From: Bacteroidales bacterium
GTDB taxonomy: Bacteria; Bacteroidota; Bacteroidia; Bacteroidales; UBA4417
Length of the DNA stretch: 64,000 bases
Direction of reading: 5' to 3'
NCBI GenBank assembly: GCA_030654075.1
Contig: JAURYB010000066.1
Coordinates: forward strand, 1 to 64,000
The translations under genes and the position numbers were made by a program. The number at the start of each line of letters is the position of its first letter. Position 1 is the first letter of the stretch. Under the pieces are notes generated by a model that saw only the letters and a program-made list of their open reading frames with translations, was not told the origin of the DNA and searched no databases. This document shows, piece after piece, positions 35,500-45,017 of this stretch.

Positions 35500-36405
35500 T
35501 TACCCTTTTAATGCAGCAAATAAACTATATCCCTTCTTATACAACTTATTCCAGATTTTCTTGAAAATCCGCACATGGTTTCCGATGGGTTTATAATTCG
35601 CCCAGGGAGTTAATTTCAGATAGGAATAAAATTCGTCTTTATATCGGGCAACGTAACTATACGAGGTAAAGATGGGTTTTATCCCGATAAAGTGAATAAG
35701 AAAAGGATCTTCTTTTTCGAGCATCGAATAACTGTTCCACCGCGAATCCAGTTCAAGCCACTGATTGGCAAACACAACATTTAATCCGTACTGGTCAGGG
35801 AAATTGGCATATTTTTTGTTTTTTGAAATACAATTGATGATTTTTTCAGTGATTTTTGCCTCAATCCATTTGCTGCGGTTTACTAAAAGAAGGCCACTGT
35901 TGAAATATTTTGATTCAGGAGCTATGCCTAATTCTTTATAATTGGTTATTCCTCCCCATGAGCAACTTACAACTTCCGACCGGTCGGGAACTCCACCGAT
36001 AATTTTATCTCCAAGTTCGGTGTTCCACAACATCGAAATATCTTTCCTTACAATCATATCTACATCGAGATAGATTACTTTGTCAACGTTGGCTGGAATA
36101 AAAAGCGGGAAAAACAAGCGGATGTAAACAATTAGCGGGAACGAAGATCCATCCAGGGGCAACATTGATTTATCCTTGATTATATCGTTAATTTCGAACC
36201 AGAAAAATGAAACTTTTTTAGAATCGGCACATTTCTGTAAGTTTTCTTTGTTGGCAGGAGTGAGTTTGTCGCCAACTATATAAAAGTTAATGTGCTCATC
36301 TGAATGGTGATTAACATCAATGGATTTTATTAGGGCCGCCAACAAAACCGAGAAATGATTATCACAAACGGTAAAAATTGTTATTGCGTTTGACATAGCG
36401 TTCAT
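35500..36405 (-). CDS. Glycosyltransferase family 8
   Basis: 301 residues, soluble GT-A fold. DKVIYLDVDMIVRKD carries the metal-binding Asp-x-Asp, and KYFNSGLLLVNRSKW is the classic GT8 motif. The downstream LIHFIGIKP with a His completes the family pattern. GT8 enzymes of this type are retaining galactosyl- or glucosyltransferases. The gene sits 10 bases downstream of a family 2 transferase gene on the minus strand, so the two are co-transcribed, opposite to the flanking exopolysaccharide genes. Confidence 0.93.
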   Translation of the reverse strand: MNAMSNAITIFTVCDNHFSVLLAALIKSIDVNHHSDEHINFYIVGDKLTPANKENLQKCADSKKVSFFWFEINDIIKDKSMLPLDGSSFPLIVYIRLFFPLFIPANVDKVIYLDVDMIVRKDISMLWNTELGDKIIGGVPDRSEVVSCSWGGITNYKELGIAPESKYFNSGLLLVNRSKWIEAKITEKIINCISKNKKYANFPDQYGLNVVFANQWLELDSRWNSYSMLEKEDPFLIHFIGIKPIFTSYSYVARYKDEFYSYLKLTPWANYKPIGNHVRIFKKIWNKLYKKGYSLFAALKG

Positions 36406-36415
36406 TGTTAATTAA

Positions 36416-37201
36416 TTACAGGAAAAGGTATTCTATTCTGAATTTTATATTCCGGTAAATAATCCGGATTATTTTAATGAAGAAGGAGTCTGTTAATTGG
36501 AGTTGCTGTTTCATTTTTTTTCGGACTACCTGACTTGGTTCTGCAGAACTGTTTTCCTGAATAAAAAGCTCCCTGTAATCATCGTGGATTATAGCTTTGC
36601 CTTTATGCTGAACAAATGACATTGCCATTTTAAATTCAGCCCTGTCTGACTTTATTCCTTCAATGTAGTCGCCGAATTTATCCGGGAAACTACTTCTCCT
36701 CAGATGCGGATGATCGCTGTAACAATTGAACTGATATGCATCAGGGCGCCAGAAATGAAATTCCATTTCTGAGAATCCATTTTTCAGCGGCTTTAAATAG
36801 GGATGTTTGCGGTAGGCATAAAAGCGAACCAGGTCAATTTGATCGTTTACCTTGATAAACGTTAACCCATCTTTTAACGCCTGGCTGAAACGTTCGGTGG
36901 GGATGAAATCTTCCTGTACATATAAAGTGAATGGTGTTTTTACTGCCTGTTGTCCTTTATTAATATTATTTGCTAATCCTTTGTTCTTCTCAGTAAGGAT
37001 AAGCCTGATTCCGTACTTCTCTTTAAATAATTCCAGGTTTTTCAGATGTTCGGTTTTGCTGCCGTCATCCGAAACAACAATCTCTTTGAAACGTATATGT
37101 CGTTCTTCGAACGACATAAGCAATCGCTCAAGTGAGATACTCCTGTTGTAATGTGTTGTTAAAAGAGTGATTTCGCTAAAATAATTGGTTTCTCCTGCCA
37201 T
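36416..37201 (-). CDS. Glycosyltransferase family 2
   Basis: 261 residues. The N-terminal GT-A signature ITLLTTHYNRSISLERLL, IVVSDDGSK and LTEKNKGLANNINKG identify the family. The usual metal-binding D-x-D is replaced by YVQEDFIP, which is also seen in family members. There are no membrane segments. It probably adds a sugar to the lipid-linked repeat unit on the cytoplasmic face. It is paired with the GT8 gene downstream and lies 161 bases after the acyltransferase gene. Confidence 0.88.
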   Translation of the reverse strand: MAGETNYFSEITLLTTHYNRSISLERLLMSFEERHIRFKEIVVSDDGSKTEHLKNLELFKEKYGIRLILTEKNKGLANNINKGQQAVKTPFTLYVQEDFIPTERFSQALKDGLTFIKVNDQIDLVRFYAYRKHPYLKPLKNGFSEMEFHFWRPDAYQFNCYSDHPHLRRSSFPDKFGDYIEGIKSDRAEFKMAMSFVQHKGKAIIHDDYRELFIQENSSAEPSQVVRKKMKQQLQLTDSFFIKIIRIIYRNIKFRIEYLFL

Positions 37202-37362
37202 GATTTTAATGTTATGTATGAGTAAACAACGTTTTACGAGATTTGCATTTTCGCTTTCGACTGTCTTTTATTTGAGGCTTTAAATTCGACAGATATTAAA
37301 TTTCAGCTCATTCTTTTATTCCATGCCTTCCCATGAAATTTGCCTGAAATGCCTTTGTTCCC

Positions 37363-38586
37363 TTATTTCATTCCTTCGTTCCGGCCACTCTTTATCACTT
37401 CAAATTTTACCTTTTGTTTCAGGAAATAATTTTCAACATATTTGTACGATAATCCTGAAATTATTAAGGTTACAATGATCGATCCTGCGTAAAGAGCAAG
37501 ATTAAAGAGAAATACATTTTCGGAAAAGTTAGTGTAATAAATTAATAGATTAAGTATGCTGATAACGCATATGTTATGGAAAAGATAGATCCCATACGAT
37601 ATGTTACCTAAGTAATTGAAGACTTTATTTTCCAGTTTAACAGGAAATTTAGTGTTGGTCGAAATATTCATCATTATCACTGCGGCAATAAGGCCTTCGA
37701 CAAAGGTATGCCCGTAGAAATCAACTTTTATAAAAAACAAGTAAACGTAGATTATAAAAATCAGGCTTACAAAAACCGGGTGGTAAATGATGTTTAAGAT
37801 TTTATCTTTCCTGTTAATAAAAATATAGGCACATAAAGCGCCGATTGCCAATTGATCAACTGCGAAAATATCCCACCACCTAATTATAGTGACAAGCCTG
37901 GCCATGGTAATTGTTGAATTTGGAAACTCGGAATAATGGTCGAGGTAAACTTTCATTAAAATTTCCATTGAAACTTTAAAAATAATAAAGATCACTACGA
38001 AATTGAGAAAGTATTTTTTGGAAAAACGGGTCAAAAACGGCCAAACCAAATAAAATTGTTCCTGAACGGCGATTGACCATAATTGAGTAGCGCCCAAAAC
38101 CGGGTCGAATAAAAACCGGGCAAAATTGGCCATCATAAAAAGTACAACGCCGAATTTTACCCAATATCCATTATACAGCTGATCGTTGAAACTTACGCCA
38201 TTGTAATGAAAAATGTTGGTGTATTGTGGAAGTAGTAAAAATGCGAATAAAACGGTTAAAATGTATACGGGCCAGACCCTCAGTGCCCGCCGTGTATGAA
38301 ATTTCTGCAAATTTAAGGTTCCTGTCTTTTTTATTTCGGCCAGGAACAAATAGGTAATCAGAAAGCCTGACAACACGAAAAAGATGATTCTCCCTTTATG
38401 ACCTATATTATCGCAAAACATGGTTCCCCAAATATTAGGATAATTATTTGTTGCCGGATTATTAATCCAGAATTTTGTTTGTTCAATATGGTGGAGGATT
38501 ACTGAAAATGCAGCAATAAAGCGGATCCCGTTCATGCCTGGGAAATACACTTTTTCCTTAGCTGGTTTGCTAACTATGTTTTCCAT
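37363..38586 (-). CDS. Membrane acyltransferase family 3 (OafA-like)
   Basis: 407 residues with about ten membrane segments. The family marks are the MNGIRFIAAFSVILHHIE start with its conserved His, FFVLSGFLITYLFLAE, RALRVWPVYI and QLWSIAVQEQFYLVWPFL. These enzymes move acetyl or similar groups onto surface polysaccharides from the cytoplasmic side, so this one likely decorates the polymer made by the locus. It is first in a minus-strand group of three. Confidence 0.92.
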   Translation of the reverse strand: MENIVSKPAKEKVYFPGMNGIRFIAAFSVILHHIEQTKFWINNPATNNYPNIWGTMFCDNIGHKGRIIFFVLSGFLITYLFLAEIKKTGTLNLQKFHTRRALRVWPVYILTVLFAFLLLPQYTNIFHYNGVSFNDQLYNGYWVKFGVVLFMMANFARFLFDPVLGATQLWSIAVQEQFYLVWPFLTRFSKKYFLNFVVIFIIFKVSMEILMKVYLDHYSEFPNSTITMARLVTIIRWWDIFAVDQLAIGALCAYIFINRKDKILNIIYHPVFVSLIFIIYVYLFFIKVDFYGHTFVEGLIAAVIMMNISTNTKFPVKLENKVFNYLGNISYGIYLFHNICVISILNLLIYYTNFSENVFLFNLALYAGSIIVTLIISGLSYKYVENYFLKQKVKFEVIKSGRNEGMK

Positions 38587-39299
38587 ACTTATTTTGCAAT
38601 GTAATGTTTACTAAATGGCACTTTAATTATTTTCTTCCGGGTATTCATTCGTGTCCGGTTGAAAAATGACCAGAAACTGTTTCGCAACAACTTTGTCTGT
38701 TAATTGTAAATATACTTTACTTTTAACTGACAGGAACAAATATACATTAATTGAAAATTATAAAATAAGTAATAAGTGAAAAAGTAGCTGATATCTGGGA
38801 TCCGATTGGGTTAAAAAATATTTCACGTTGTGTTTTTGTTGATATAAAAACAACTAATTGGTACCGAAGATTGGCGGGTACCAGTATCTGAACTCAAATA
38901 GGTTGTTGCAATGATACAGTAAGTGATAGATTTACAGTGAGATACGCCTTTTGGTTTGTGGTATTTGCGAACTAATTAATTTGTTTGAGCTTATTCTTGA
39001 AAGTAAAAGTTTATCCTTAGGCTGGAATCGGATTTCTGAATAATGGAAATATGAATGTTGAGTGATCAAAAATAATTTCACTCTGAATTTTAAGTTATGT
39101 AAAATAACATTACTTAATTATCCTTATAATTTACAATTACCAATAAATTTCTTATTACTTTTATCTTTGTTATCAATAAAGAAATAGAAGTAAATGGTCT
39201 GTTTTGTATTTATACATCTTAAGTTGTTCCATTTTCAAACAGATGCAACGCTTCAATCAGAAATCCTGATTAACTAATTTTTTAAATGCAACTGAAATT
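38587..39299. other. AT-rich divergent intergenic region before the membrane kinase
   Basis: 713 bases with no gene. A perfect -7 box (39162-39169) for the kinase lies near the right end. No repeats or RNA were recognised. The promoter of the minus-strand acyltransferase group should be in the left part. Confidence 0.5.
39162..39169 (+). promoter_or_regulatory. -7 element TATCTTTG
   Basis: An exact match to TAnnTTTG, 131 bases before the ATG of the CHASE4-like kinase. No TTG was found at the expected -33 distance. Confidence 0.4.
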
Positions 39300-42200
39300 A
39301 TGACTATCCGTAACAGAATGCTACTCTTGTTTTCGGCTATTATTATACTGTTCTGTGGAGTACTGTTTTTGTTTTTTACCTCACAGAAAAGGCAGAATGA
39401 ACTGATGCTGCGATCATCTGTCGCTCAACAGGTTGAGTTGGTGAATACAGCTATTAACGTGAAATCTGGTCAATTGAATGATCTCCTTGCTGATTATACG
39501 GTTTGGGATGATTTAATATACCATCTCGAATACCCTGATCAGAAATGGGCTTTGGATAATATGGGTACAGGTATCGAATCGTTTCAGTTGAATACCATTA
39601 GTGTTTACAACCTGAAAAGCCAGCTTGTTTATAATTTCGGTAGTCCGCCGGAAACAATTTTTGCGGATGCGGCCCAAAGACAAAGGATTCTTGGTGAAAT
39701 TATGATCAGCGGCAACTTGCATTATTTTTATAATTCACCAAAAGGGATATTCGAAATAACGGCATCTACTATACATCCCACTTCTGATAGTAAACATATA
39801 ACTCCGGCAAAGGGAATATGTATAATTAGTAGATTTTGGGATTCGGACTATATGCAGGATCTATCGAAAAATACTTCAAGTCGTATCAGTTTGTGCAGCT
39901 CATCGGTTCAGGACCATTTTTTAATGAAAATTGATTCACTTGTTGTTTTTAAGCCTTTATATAATGATACTGATGAAATTATTGCCAATATGGCATTTAG
40001 TAAATCCAACATGGTCCTTGCACGTTTTAACAGAATTACCGATTTTGTTTTTATCTTTTTGTGCTCATTTCTTACGATTATTATTGTATGTTTCCTTTTT
40101 GTTCTTTCAAGGTGGGTACATAAACCACTCCGGATTATTGCCAGCAGCCTGAGCACAGGTGAAACATCGCAATTGGAAATACTGAAAAAAAACAAGGATG
40201 AGTTTAGCCAGGTAGCAGATTTAATAAAGATTTTTAATCACCAGAAAACAGAATTACAGCTTGAAAATAACGAACGCCGTCTTTCGGAAGCCAGGTTGTT
40301 GCGCCAAAGCAATATACTTCAGGGTATGGCTGAAGCATCAAACCTTATGCTTACTGGTGAAGACCCTGATGTTTGTATTTTAAAAGCACTGGAGATTATC
40401 GGCAAAGTATCGGAGATTGACAGGATATTTGTCTATAAAAATGACAGCGATCCTGTAACAGGAGTGCGAAAAGTAAAGCATATTTACGAATGGATAACAC
40501 CCGCCGTTGCTGATAGAATTAATAAAACGGAATGTGAGGAGTTTGTTTATATCCATGTTGATAATGTATGGTATTACCCGCTGTTTGAACGGAAAGCACT
40601 GAAGGGAATTACATCTGAGTTGCCTGGCGCAATGAAGTTGCTTTTTGAAAGGCAACTGATAAAATCACTAATTGTAGTGCCAATCATCGATCAGGAAGAT
40701 GATACCTTTTGGGGAATTGTTGGCTTTGCGGATTGTACCAATGAACAGGACTGGTCGATAAGCGAGGAAAATTCGCTCCGGATGCTGGCCAATAATATAC
40801 GGAATGCCTTACGCAGATATGAGTCACACGAAAAACTAAAAACCGCCGTGTTCCAGGCTCAGGCCGCTGACCGGGCGAAATCAGAGTTCCTGGCATCCAT
40901 GAGCCACGAGATACGTACACCCATGAACGGCGTTTTCGGAATGACAAGCCTGCTGCTGCATACTGATCTTTCGGAGGTACAGCGCGAATACGTCGAGATT
41001 ATTGAAAACTCAGGCGATAACTTAATGAATATCATAAATGAGATTCTTGATTTTTCGAAGATAGAATCCGGCCGGATGGATCTGGAAAATACTTCCTTCG
41101 ATTTGCGCAGGTGTGTGGAAGATGTTCTCGACCTGGTTGCCCCCAAAGCGCTGGAGAAACATCTCGATATCATTTATTACATTGATCCCGAAGTAAATCA
41201 GTTCATCTTTGGTGATGGCTTCCGCTTGCGCCAGATTATAGTTAACCTGATTGGGAACGCGATTAAATTTACCGAAAAAGGAGAAATCTATATTCATATT
41301 ATGCTGAAAGCAACCTTTGATAAAGATGTTATCCTTGAATTTTCAGTTAAAGATACCGGTATAGGAATTCCAAAGGACAAAATCGCAAGTTTGTTTTCTC
41401 CTTTTATGCAGGCTGATGCGTCTACCACCCGGAAATATGGCGGAACAGGTTTGGGTCTGGCAATATCCTCGAACCTGGTACGACTCATGAACGGAAATAT
41501 ATGGGTTGAGAGTATGGAAGGCAAAGGATCGGATTTCAGGTTTACCATCGAAACCCGCTTTACTACTCCAACTGCTGAAGTTAATCCAATTTATAAAATA
41601 CTTCAGAGCTTACCTGGCAAAAACATCTTAATTGTTGATGACAATCCAACCAACCGGAAAATTCTTGATTTGCAGTGCGAATTCTGGGGAATGAAAGCTA
41701 CAACAGTTGAGTCGGGTGAAAAAACGCTGGAACTACTCAGAAATGAAAATAAATTCGATGTCGGAATACTCGATATGCAGATGCCCGGAATGGATGGCAT
41801 CATGCTTGCCCGTGAGATCAGGAAGATATATTCAAAAACTGAGCTACCGCTCATAATGCTTACCTCAATCGGGTACAACATTCAAACAGAAGATATGCAA
41901 AACCTTTTTGCGTATTATGTCAACAAACCAATTAAACATTCCCAGTTGGCTGATATTTTGCTTAAAGTGCTGTTTCCTGAATTGCCAGGAAATTCGGATC
42001 AACTTTCTTCTGATAATAGCCTGAGCCTGATGGCACAACAATATCCTTTCGATATTCTTGTAGCCGAAGATAATGTCATCAATCAAAAAATGATTCGGAA
42101 TGTGCTTCAATTACTGGGATATACTGCCGATCTGGTTGCCAACGGATTGGAAGTAATTGAAGCAGTTAAACGAAAGAGATATGAACTTATTTTTATGGAT

Positions 42201-42452
42201 ATTCAAATGCCTGAAATGGATGGGTACGAAGCGACCAGGATTATTGTTGAACACATGCTAAGCGAAAGGCCGATAATCATTGCGATGACAGCCAATGCAA
42301 TGCACAGTGATAAAATGAAATGCCTGGCAACCGGGATGGACGATTACATAACCAAACCATTGAAAGTTGATGACTTGCAAAGAACATTTCAACATTGGGG
42401 TGAAAAACACAGAGCATTGCTTAAGGTAGAAATAGAAATGAAAGATTTATGA
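39300..42452 (+). CDS. Membrane hybrid histidine kinase with CHASE4-like sensor, GAF and two receivers
   Basis: 1050 residues. Membrane helices at about 7-29 and 240-262 bracket a periplasmic sensor that resembles CHASE4 (QLNDLLADYTVWDDLIYHLE, with the characteristic Trp-Asp-Asp). A HAMP-like linker (about 263-310), a GAF domain (about 345-520), HisKA with His536 in MSHEIRTPMNG, HATPase with GNAIKFTEKG and GGTGLGL, receiver 1 with Asp825 in GILDMQMPGMDG and receiver 2 with Asp967 in FMDIQMPEMDG follow. All catalytic residues are intact. It sits inside the exopolysaccharide locus and is the only one of the three hybrid kinases here that can sense the periplasm directly, so it is a good candidate controller of the locus. 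Confidence 0.95.
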   Translation: MTIRNRMLLLFSAIIILFCGVLFLFFTSQKRQNELMLRSSVAQQVELVNTAINVKSGQLNDLLADYTVWDDLIYHLEYPDQKWALDNMGTGIESFQLNTISVYNLKSQLVYNFGSPPETIFADAAQRQRILGEIMISGNLHYFYNSPKGIFEITASTIHPTSDSKHITPAKGICIISRFWDSDYMQDLSKNTSSRISLCSSSVQDHFLMKIDSLVVFKPLYNDTDEIIANMAFSKSNMVLARFNRITDFVFIFLCSFLTIIIVCFLFVLSRWVHKPLRIIASSLSTGETSQLEILKKNKDEFSQVADLIKIFNHQKTELQLENNERRLSEARLLRQSNILQGMAEASNLMLTGEDPDVCILKALEIIGKVSEIDRIFVYKNDSDPVTGVRKVKHIYEWITPAVADRINKTECEEFVYIHVDNVWYYPLFERKALKGITSELPGAMKLLFERQLIKSLIVVPIIDQEDDTFWGIVGFADCTNEQDWSISEENSLRMLANNIRNALRRYESHEKLKTAVFQAQAADRAKSEFLASMSHEIRTPMNGVFGMTSLLLHTDLSEVQREYVEIIENSGDNLMNIINEILDFSKIESGRMDLENTSFDLRRCVEDVLDLVAPKALEKHLDIIYYIDPEVNQFIFGDGFRLRQIIVNLIGNAIKFTEKGEIYIHIMLKATFDKDVILEFSVKDTGIGIPKDKIASLFSPFMQADASTTRKYGGTGLGLAISSNLVRLMNGNIWVESMEGKGSDFRFTIETRFTTPTAEVNPIYKILQSLPGKNILIVDDNPTNRKILDLQCEFWGMKATTVESGEKTLELLRNENKFDVGILDMQMPGMDGIMLAREIRKIYSKTELPLIMLTSIGYNIQTEDMQNLFAYYVNKPIKHSQLADILLKVLFPELPGNSDQLSSDNSLSLMAQQYPFDILVAEDNVINQKMIRNVLQLLGYTADLVANGLEVIEAVKRKRYELIFMDIQMPEMDGYEATRIIVEHMLSERPIIIAMTANAMHSDKMKCLATGMDDYITKPLKVDDLQRTFQHWGEKHRALLKVEIEMKDL

Positions 42453-42478
42453 TACCTTTGAATAAGTTGGTACTTTTG
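42453..42478 (+). promoter_or_regulatory. Two overlapping -7 elements before galE
   Basis: TACCTTTG (42453-42460) and TACTTTTG (42471-42478) both match TAnnTTTG exactly. They lie just after the kinase stop codon and 82-107 bases before the galE ATG, so galE and the following genes probably have their own promoter. Confidence 0.45.
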
Positions 42479-42559
42479 CAATTAGATAAACTTTTAGTGC
42501 AATTTTAACAACTATCTGCAAAAAAATAAACCATTATTTAACTTATTAACAGTATTGAA

Positions 42560-43588
42560 ATGAAAAAAATATTAGTAACAGGAGGTACCGGATTTATCGG
42601 ATCGCATACTGTTGTTGAGTTACAACAGCATGGATATGAAGTTGTTATTGTCGACAATCTTTCCAACTCAACCATCGACGTACTTGATAACATTGCAAAG
42701 ATTACTGGTATTATGCCTGCGTTTGAGCAGTTTGATCTGGCTGATGCAGCGCTTACAGCCGATTTCTTAAAGAGGAATTCGGATATCAGCGGGATTATTC
42801 ATTTTGCTGCCTTCAAAGCGGTAGGGGAGTCGATGGAAAAACCGCTTAACTACTACAGGAACAATTTGCAGTCGCTTATCAACCTGCTCGAAGGAATGAA
42901 AACCAATGGTATCTCTAATATGGTTTTCTCTTCATCATGTACCGTTTACGGGCAACCCGATGAATTGCCGGTAACAGAACAAGCTCCAATCAAACAAGCC
43001 TGGTCGTCATATGGCAATACCAAACAGATGTGTGAAGAAATTCTGCGTTTCACCACCCTGGCTCATCCGATTCATGCCATAGCGCTCAGGTATTTTAATC
43101 CGATTGGTGCGCACGAAACGGCTCTGATAGGAGAACTGCCTCTTGGAGTTCCCAATAACCTGGTTCCGTTTATTACTCAGACAGCCATAGGTAAACGTGG
43201 TTGTCTCAGCGTATTTGGTGATGATTACAAAACTCCTGATGGAACTGCAATTCGTGATTATATCCATGTGGTTGATATTGCAAAAGCTCATGTAGTTGCT
43301 GTAGAACGCATGCTTAATGGAAAATCAAAACTTGATCTCGAAATATTTAACCTCGGAACCGGAACGGGATTTTCCGTTTTGGATGTTATCAACGCATTTG
43401 AACGTGTTACCGGCGAAAAACTGAACTATAAAATCGTTCCACGCAGGCCGGGCGATATCGAAATGGTATGGGCTGATACTCGTTTTGCAAATGAAGAGTT
43501 GGGTTGGAAAGCAGAAAAAAATATCGATGATATGATGCTCTCCGCCTGGAAATGGGAGAAGGCCCTGGCTGAAAAACAGTCTTCGTAA
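42560..43588 (+). CDS. galE: UDP-glucose 4-epimerase
   Basis: 342 residues, the usual size. It interconverts UDP-glucose and UDP-galactose with bound NAD. It has GGTGFIGSHT for NAD, the VDNLSNS motif after the second strand, catalytic Ser in FSSSCTVYG, and Tyr-x3-Lys in SSYGNTKQMCE. ALRYFNPIGAH and GTAIRDYIHV are typical GalE motifs. It opens the 42560-57100 group of exopolysaccharide genes. A palindromic repeat starts at its stop codon. Confidence 0.95.
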   Translation: MKKILVTGGTGFIGSHTVVELQQHGYEVVIVDNLSNSTIDVLDNIAKITGIMPAFEQFDLADAALTADFLKRNSDISGIIHFAAFKAVGESMEKPLNYYRNNLQSLINLLEGMKTNGISNMVFSSSCTVYGQPDELPVTEQAPIKQAWSSYGNTKQMCEEILRFTTLAHPIHAIALRYFNPIGAHETALIGELPLGVPNNLVPFITQTAIGKRGCLSVFGDDYKTPDGTAIRDYIHVVDIAKAHVVAVERMLNGKSKLDLEIFNLGTGTGFSVLDVINAFERVTGEKLNYKIVPRRPGDIEMVWADTRFANEELGWKAEKNIDDMMLSAWKWEKALAEKQSS

Positions 43589-43655
43589 AGACGCGATGCT
43601 CGCGTCTCCAGGCGGAAGACAGGCAAACCCGGTAAAGACGCGATGCTCGCGTCTC
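43585..43655. repeat. Two copies of palindrome AGACGCGATGCTCGCGTCT
   Basis: Identical 24-base copies at 43585-43608 and 43632-43655 each contain an 8-bp stem (AGACGCGA / TCGCGTCT) with the 3-base loop TGC. The first copy begins at the galE stop codon. The bases are far more GC-rich than the surroundings, and no T run follows. They resemble dispersed REP-like palindromes of Bacteroidota. Confidence 0.8.
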
Positions 43656-43769
43656 TGCCCGGTAGAAAGAAACACAAGTGAATCGTTAATATAAAATAGA
43701 AAAACGGGGAATATATTGAGCAGAAATCCCCAACCCCTAAATCCTAAAACCTAACCCCTGAAAAAAAAC

Positions 43770-44822
43770 ATGAAGAAAATACTTGTTACCGGCGGAGCCG
43801 GATTTATTGGATCACACCTGGTACGGTTACTCGTTAAAAAATATCCGGATACTCTTTTTGTAAACCTGGATTTGCTTACATACGCAGGAAACCTGGCTAA
43901 TCTGACAGATATTCAGGATTCACCGAATTACGAGTTTGTAAAAGGTGATATTGTTGACGAAGAATTTGTAATGGCAACATTTGATGCCTATCAATTCGAT
44001 GGCGTAATTCACCTGGCAGCTGAGTCGCATGTGGACCGGTCAATCGCCAGCCCTAAGGAATTTATTATGACCAATATTGTTGGTACAGTGAACCTCCTGA
44101 ATGCGGCTAAGTTTTACTGGAAAGATAATTACGATGGAAAACGTTTTTATCATGTTTCAACCGATGAGGTTTATGGCTCACTCGGCGATGAAGGCAAATT
44201 CCTTGAAACTACTCCATACGATCCACGCAGCCCTTATTCAGCTTCCAAAGCCAGCAGCGATCACCTGGTTAGGGCTTATCACCATACGTATGGCTTGCCG
44301 GTTGTAATTTCCAATTGTTCAAATAATTACGGTCCAAACCAGTTTCCCGAAAAGCTTATTCCGCTCATCATCAATAATATAAGGCATAACAAGCCATTAC
44401 CTGTTTACGGGCAAGGCACCAACGTACGCGACTGGTTATATGTTGAGGATCATGCCAAAGCCATTGATCTGATTTACGAAAAAGGTGTTGATGGCGAAAC
44501 TTATAATATTGGCGGTAACAACGAGCGTCAGAATATTGATATCGTGAAAACTCTCTGCCGTATTATCGATCACCAGCTTGGTCGCCCTGAAGGTGAAAGT
44601 GAAAAGCTGATCACTTACGTGAAAGACCGAGCCGGTCATGACTTGCGTTACGCCATCGATGCTACTAAGATTTATGAAAATCTTGGCTGGCAACCGGAAG
44701 TTCAGTTCAATGATGGTTTTGAGAAAACAGTAATTTGGTATCTCGAAAACGAAAAATGGCTGGATGAAGTAACTTCGGGCAATTACCTGAAATACTACGA
44801 AAAAATGTACCGCGACAGGTAA
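43770..44822 (+). CDS. rfbB: dTDP-glucose 4,6-dehydratase
   Basis: 350 residues, the usual length. It converts dTDP-glucose to dTDP-4-keto-6-deoxyglucose, the second step to dTDP-rhamnose and other deoxysugars. It carries TGGAGFIGSHLVRLL, AAESHVDRSI, the catalytic Asp-Glu pair in STDEVYGSLG and Tyr-x3-Lys in SPYSASKASSDHLV, followed by NCSNNYGPNQFPEKLIPL. Neither rfbA nor rfbC is seen in this window; rfbD is at 18737 on the other strand. Confidence 0.96.
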   Translation: MKKILVTGGAGFIGSHLVRLLVKKYPDTLFVNLDLLTYAGNLANLTDIQDSPNYEFVKGDIVDEEFVMATFDAYQFDGVIHLAAESHVDRSIASPKEFIMTNIVGTVNLLNAAKFYWKDNYDGKRFYHVSTDEVYGSLGDEGKFLETTPYDPRSPYSASKASSDHLVRAYHHTYGLPVVISNCSNNYGPNQFPEKLIPLIINNIRHNKPLPVYGQGTNVRDWLYVEDHAKAIDLIYEKGVDGETYNIGGNNERQNIDIVKTLCRIIDHQLGRPEGESEKLITYVKDRAGHDLRYAIDATKIYENLGWQPEVQFNDGFEKTVIWYLENEKWLDEVTSGNYLKYYEKMYRDR

Positions 44823-45017
44823 TGCTGTTTTTAAAATTATTTATGTTTATCATGGATGATTTTATTACTTAAAATTATTACACTAGTAAACTGATCACAC
44901 TCATATATGGTTTTGTGGAAAAACACATCCATCACAACAAAAACTTATTTCACCGGGAAATACTGATTGTATTTCTTTGAGAACTGCCTTTTAATAATCA
45001 AGTAATAAAATCATGCC

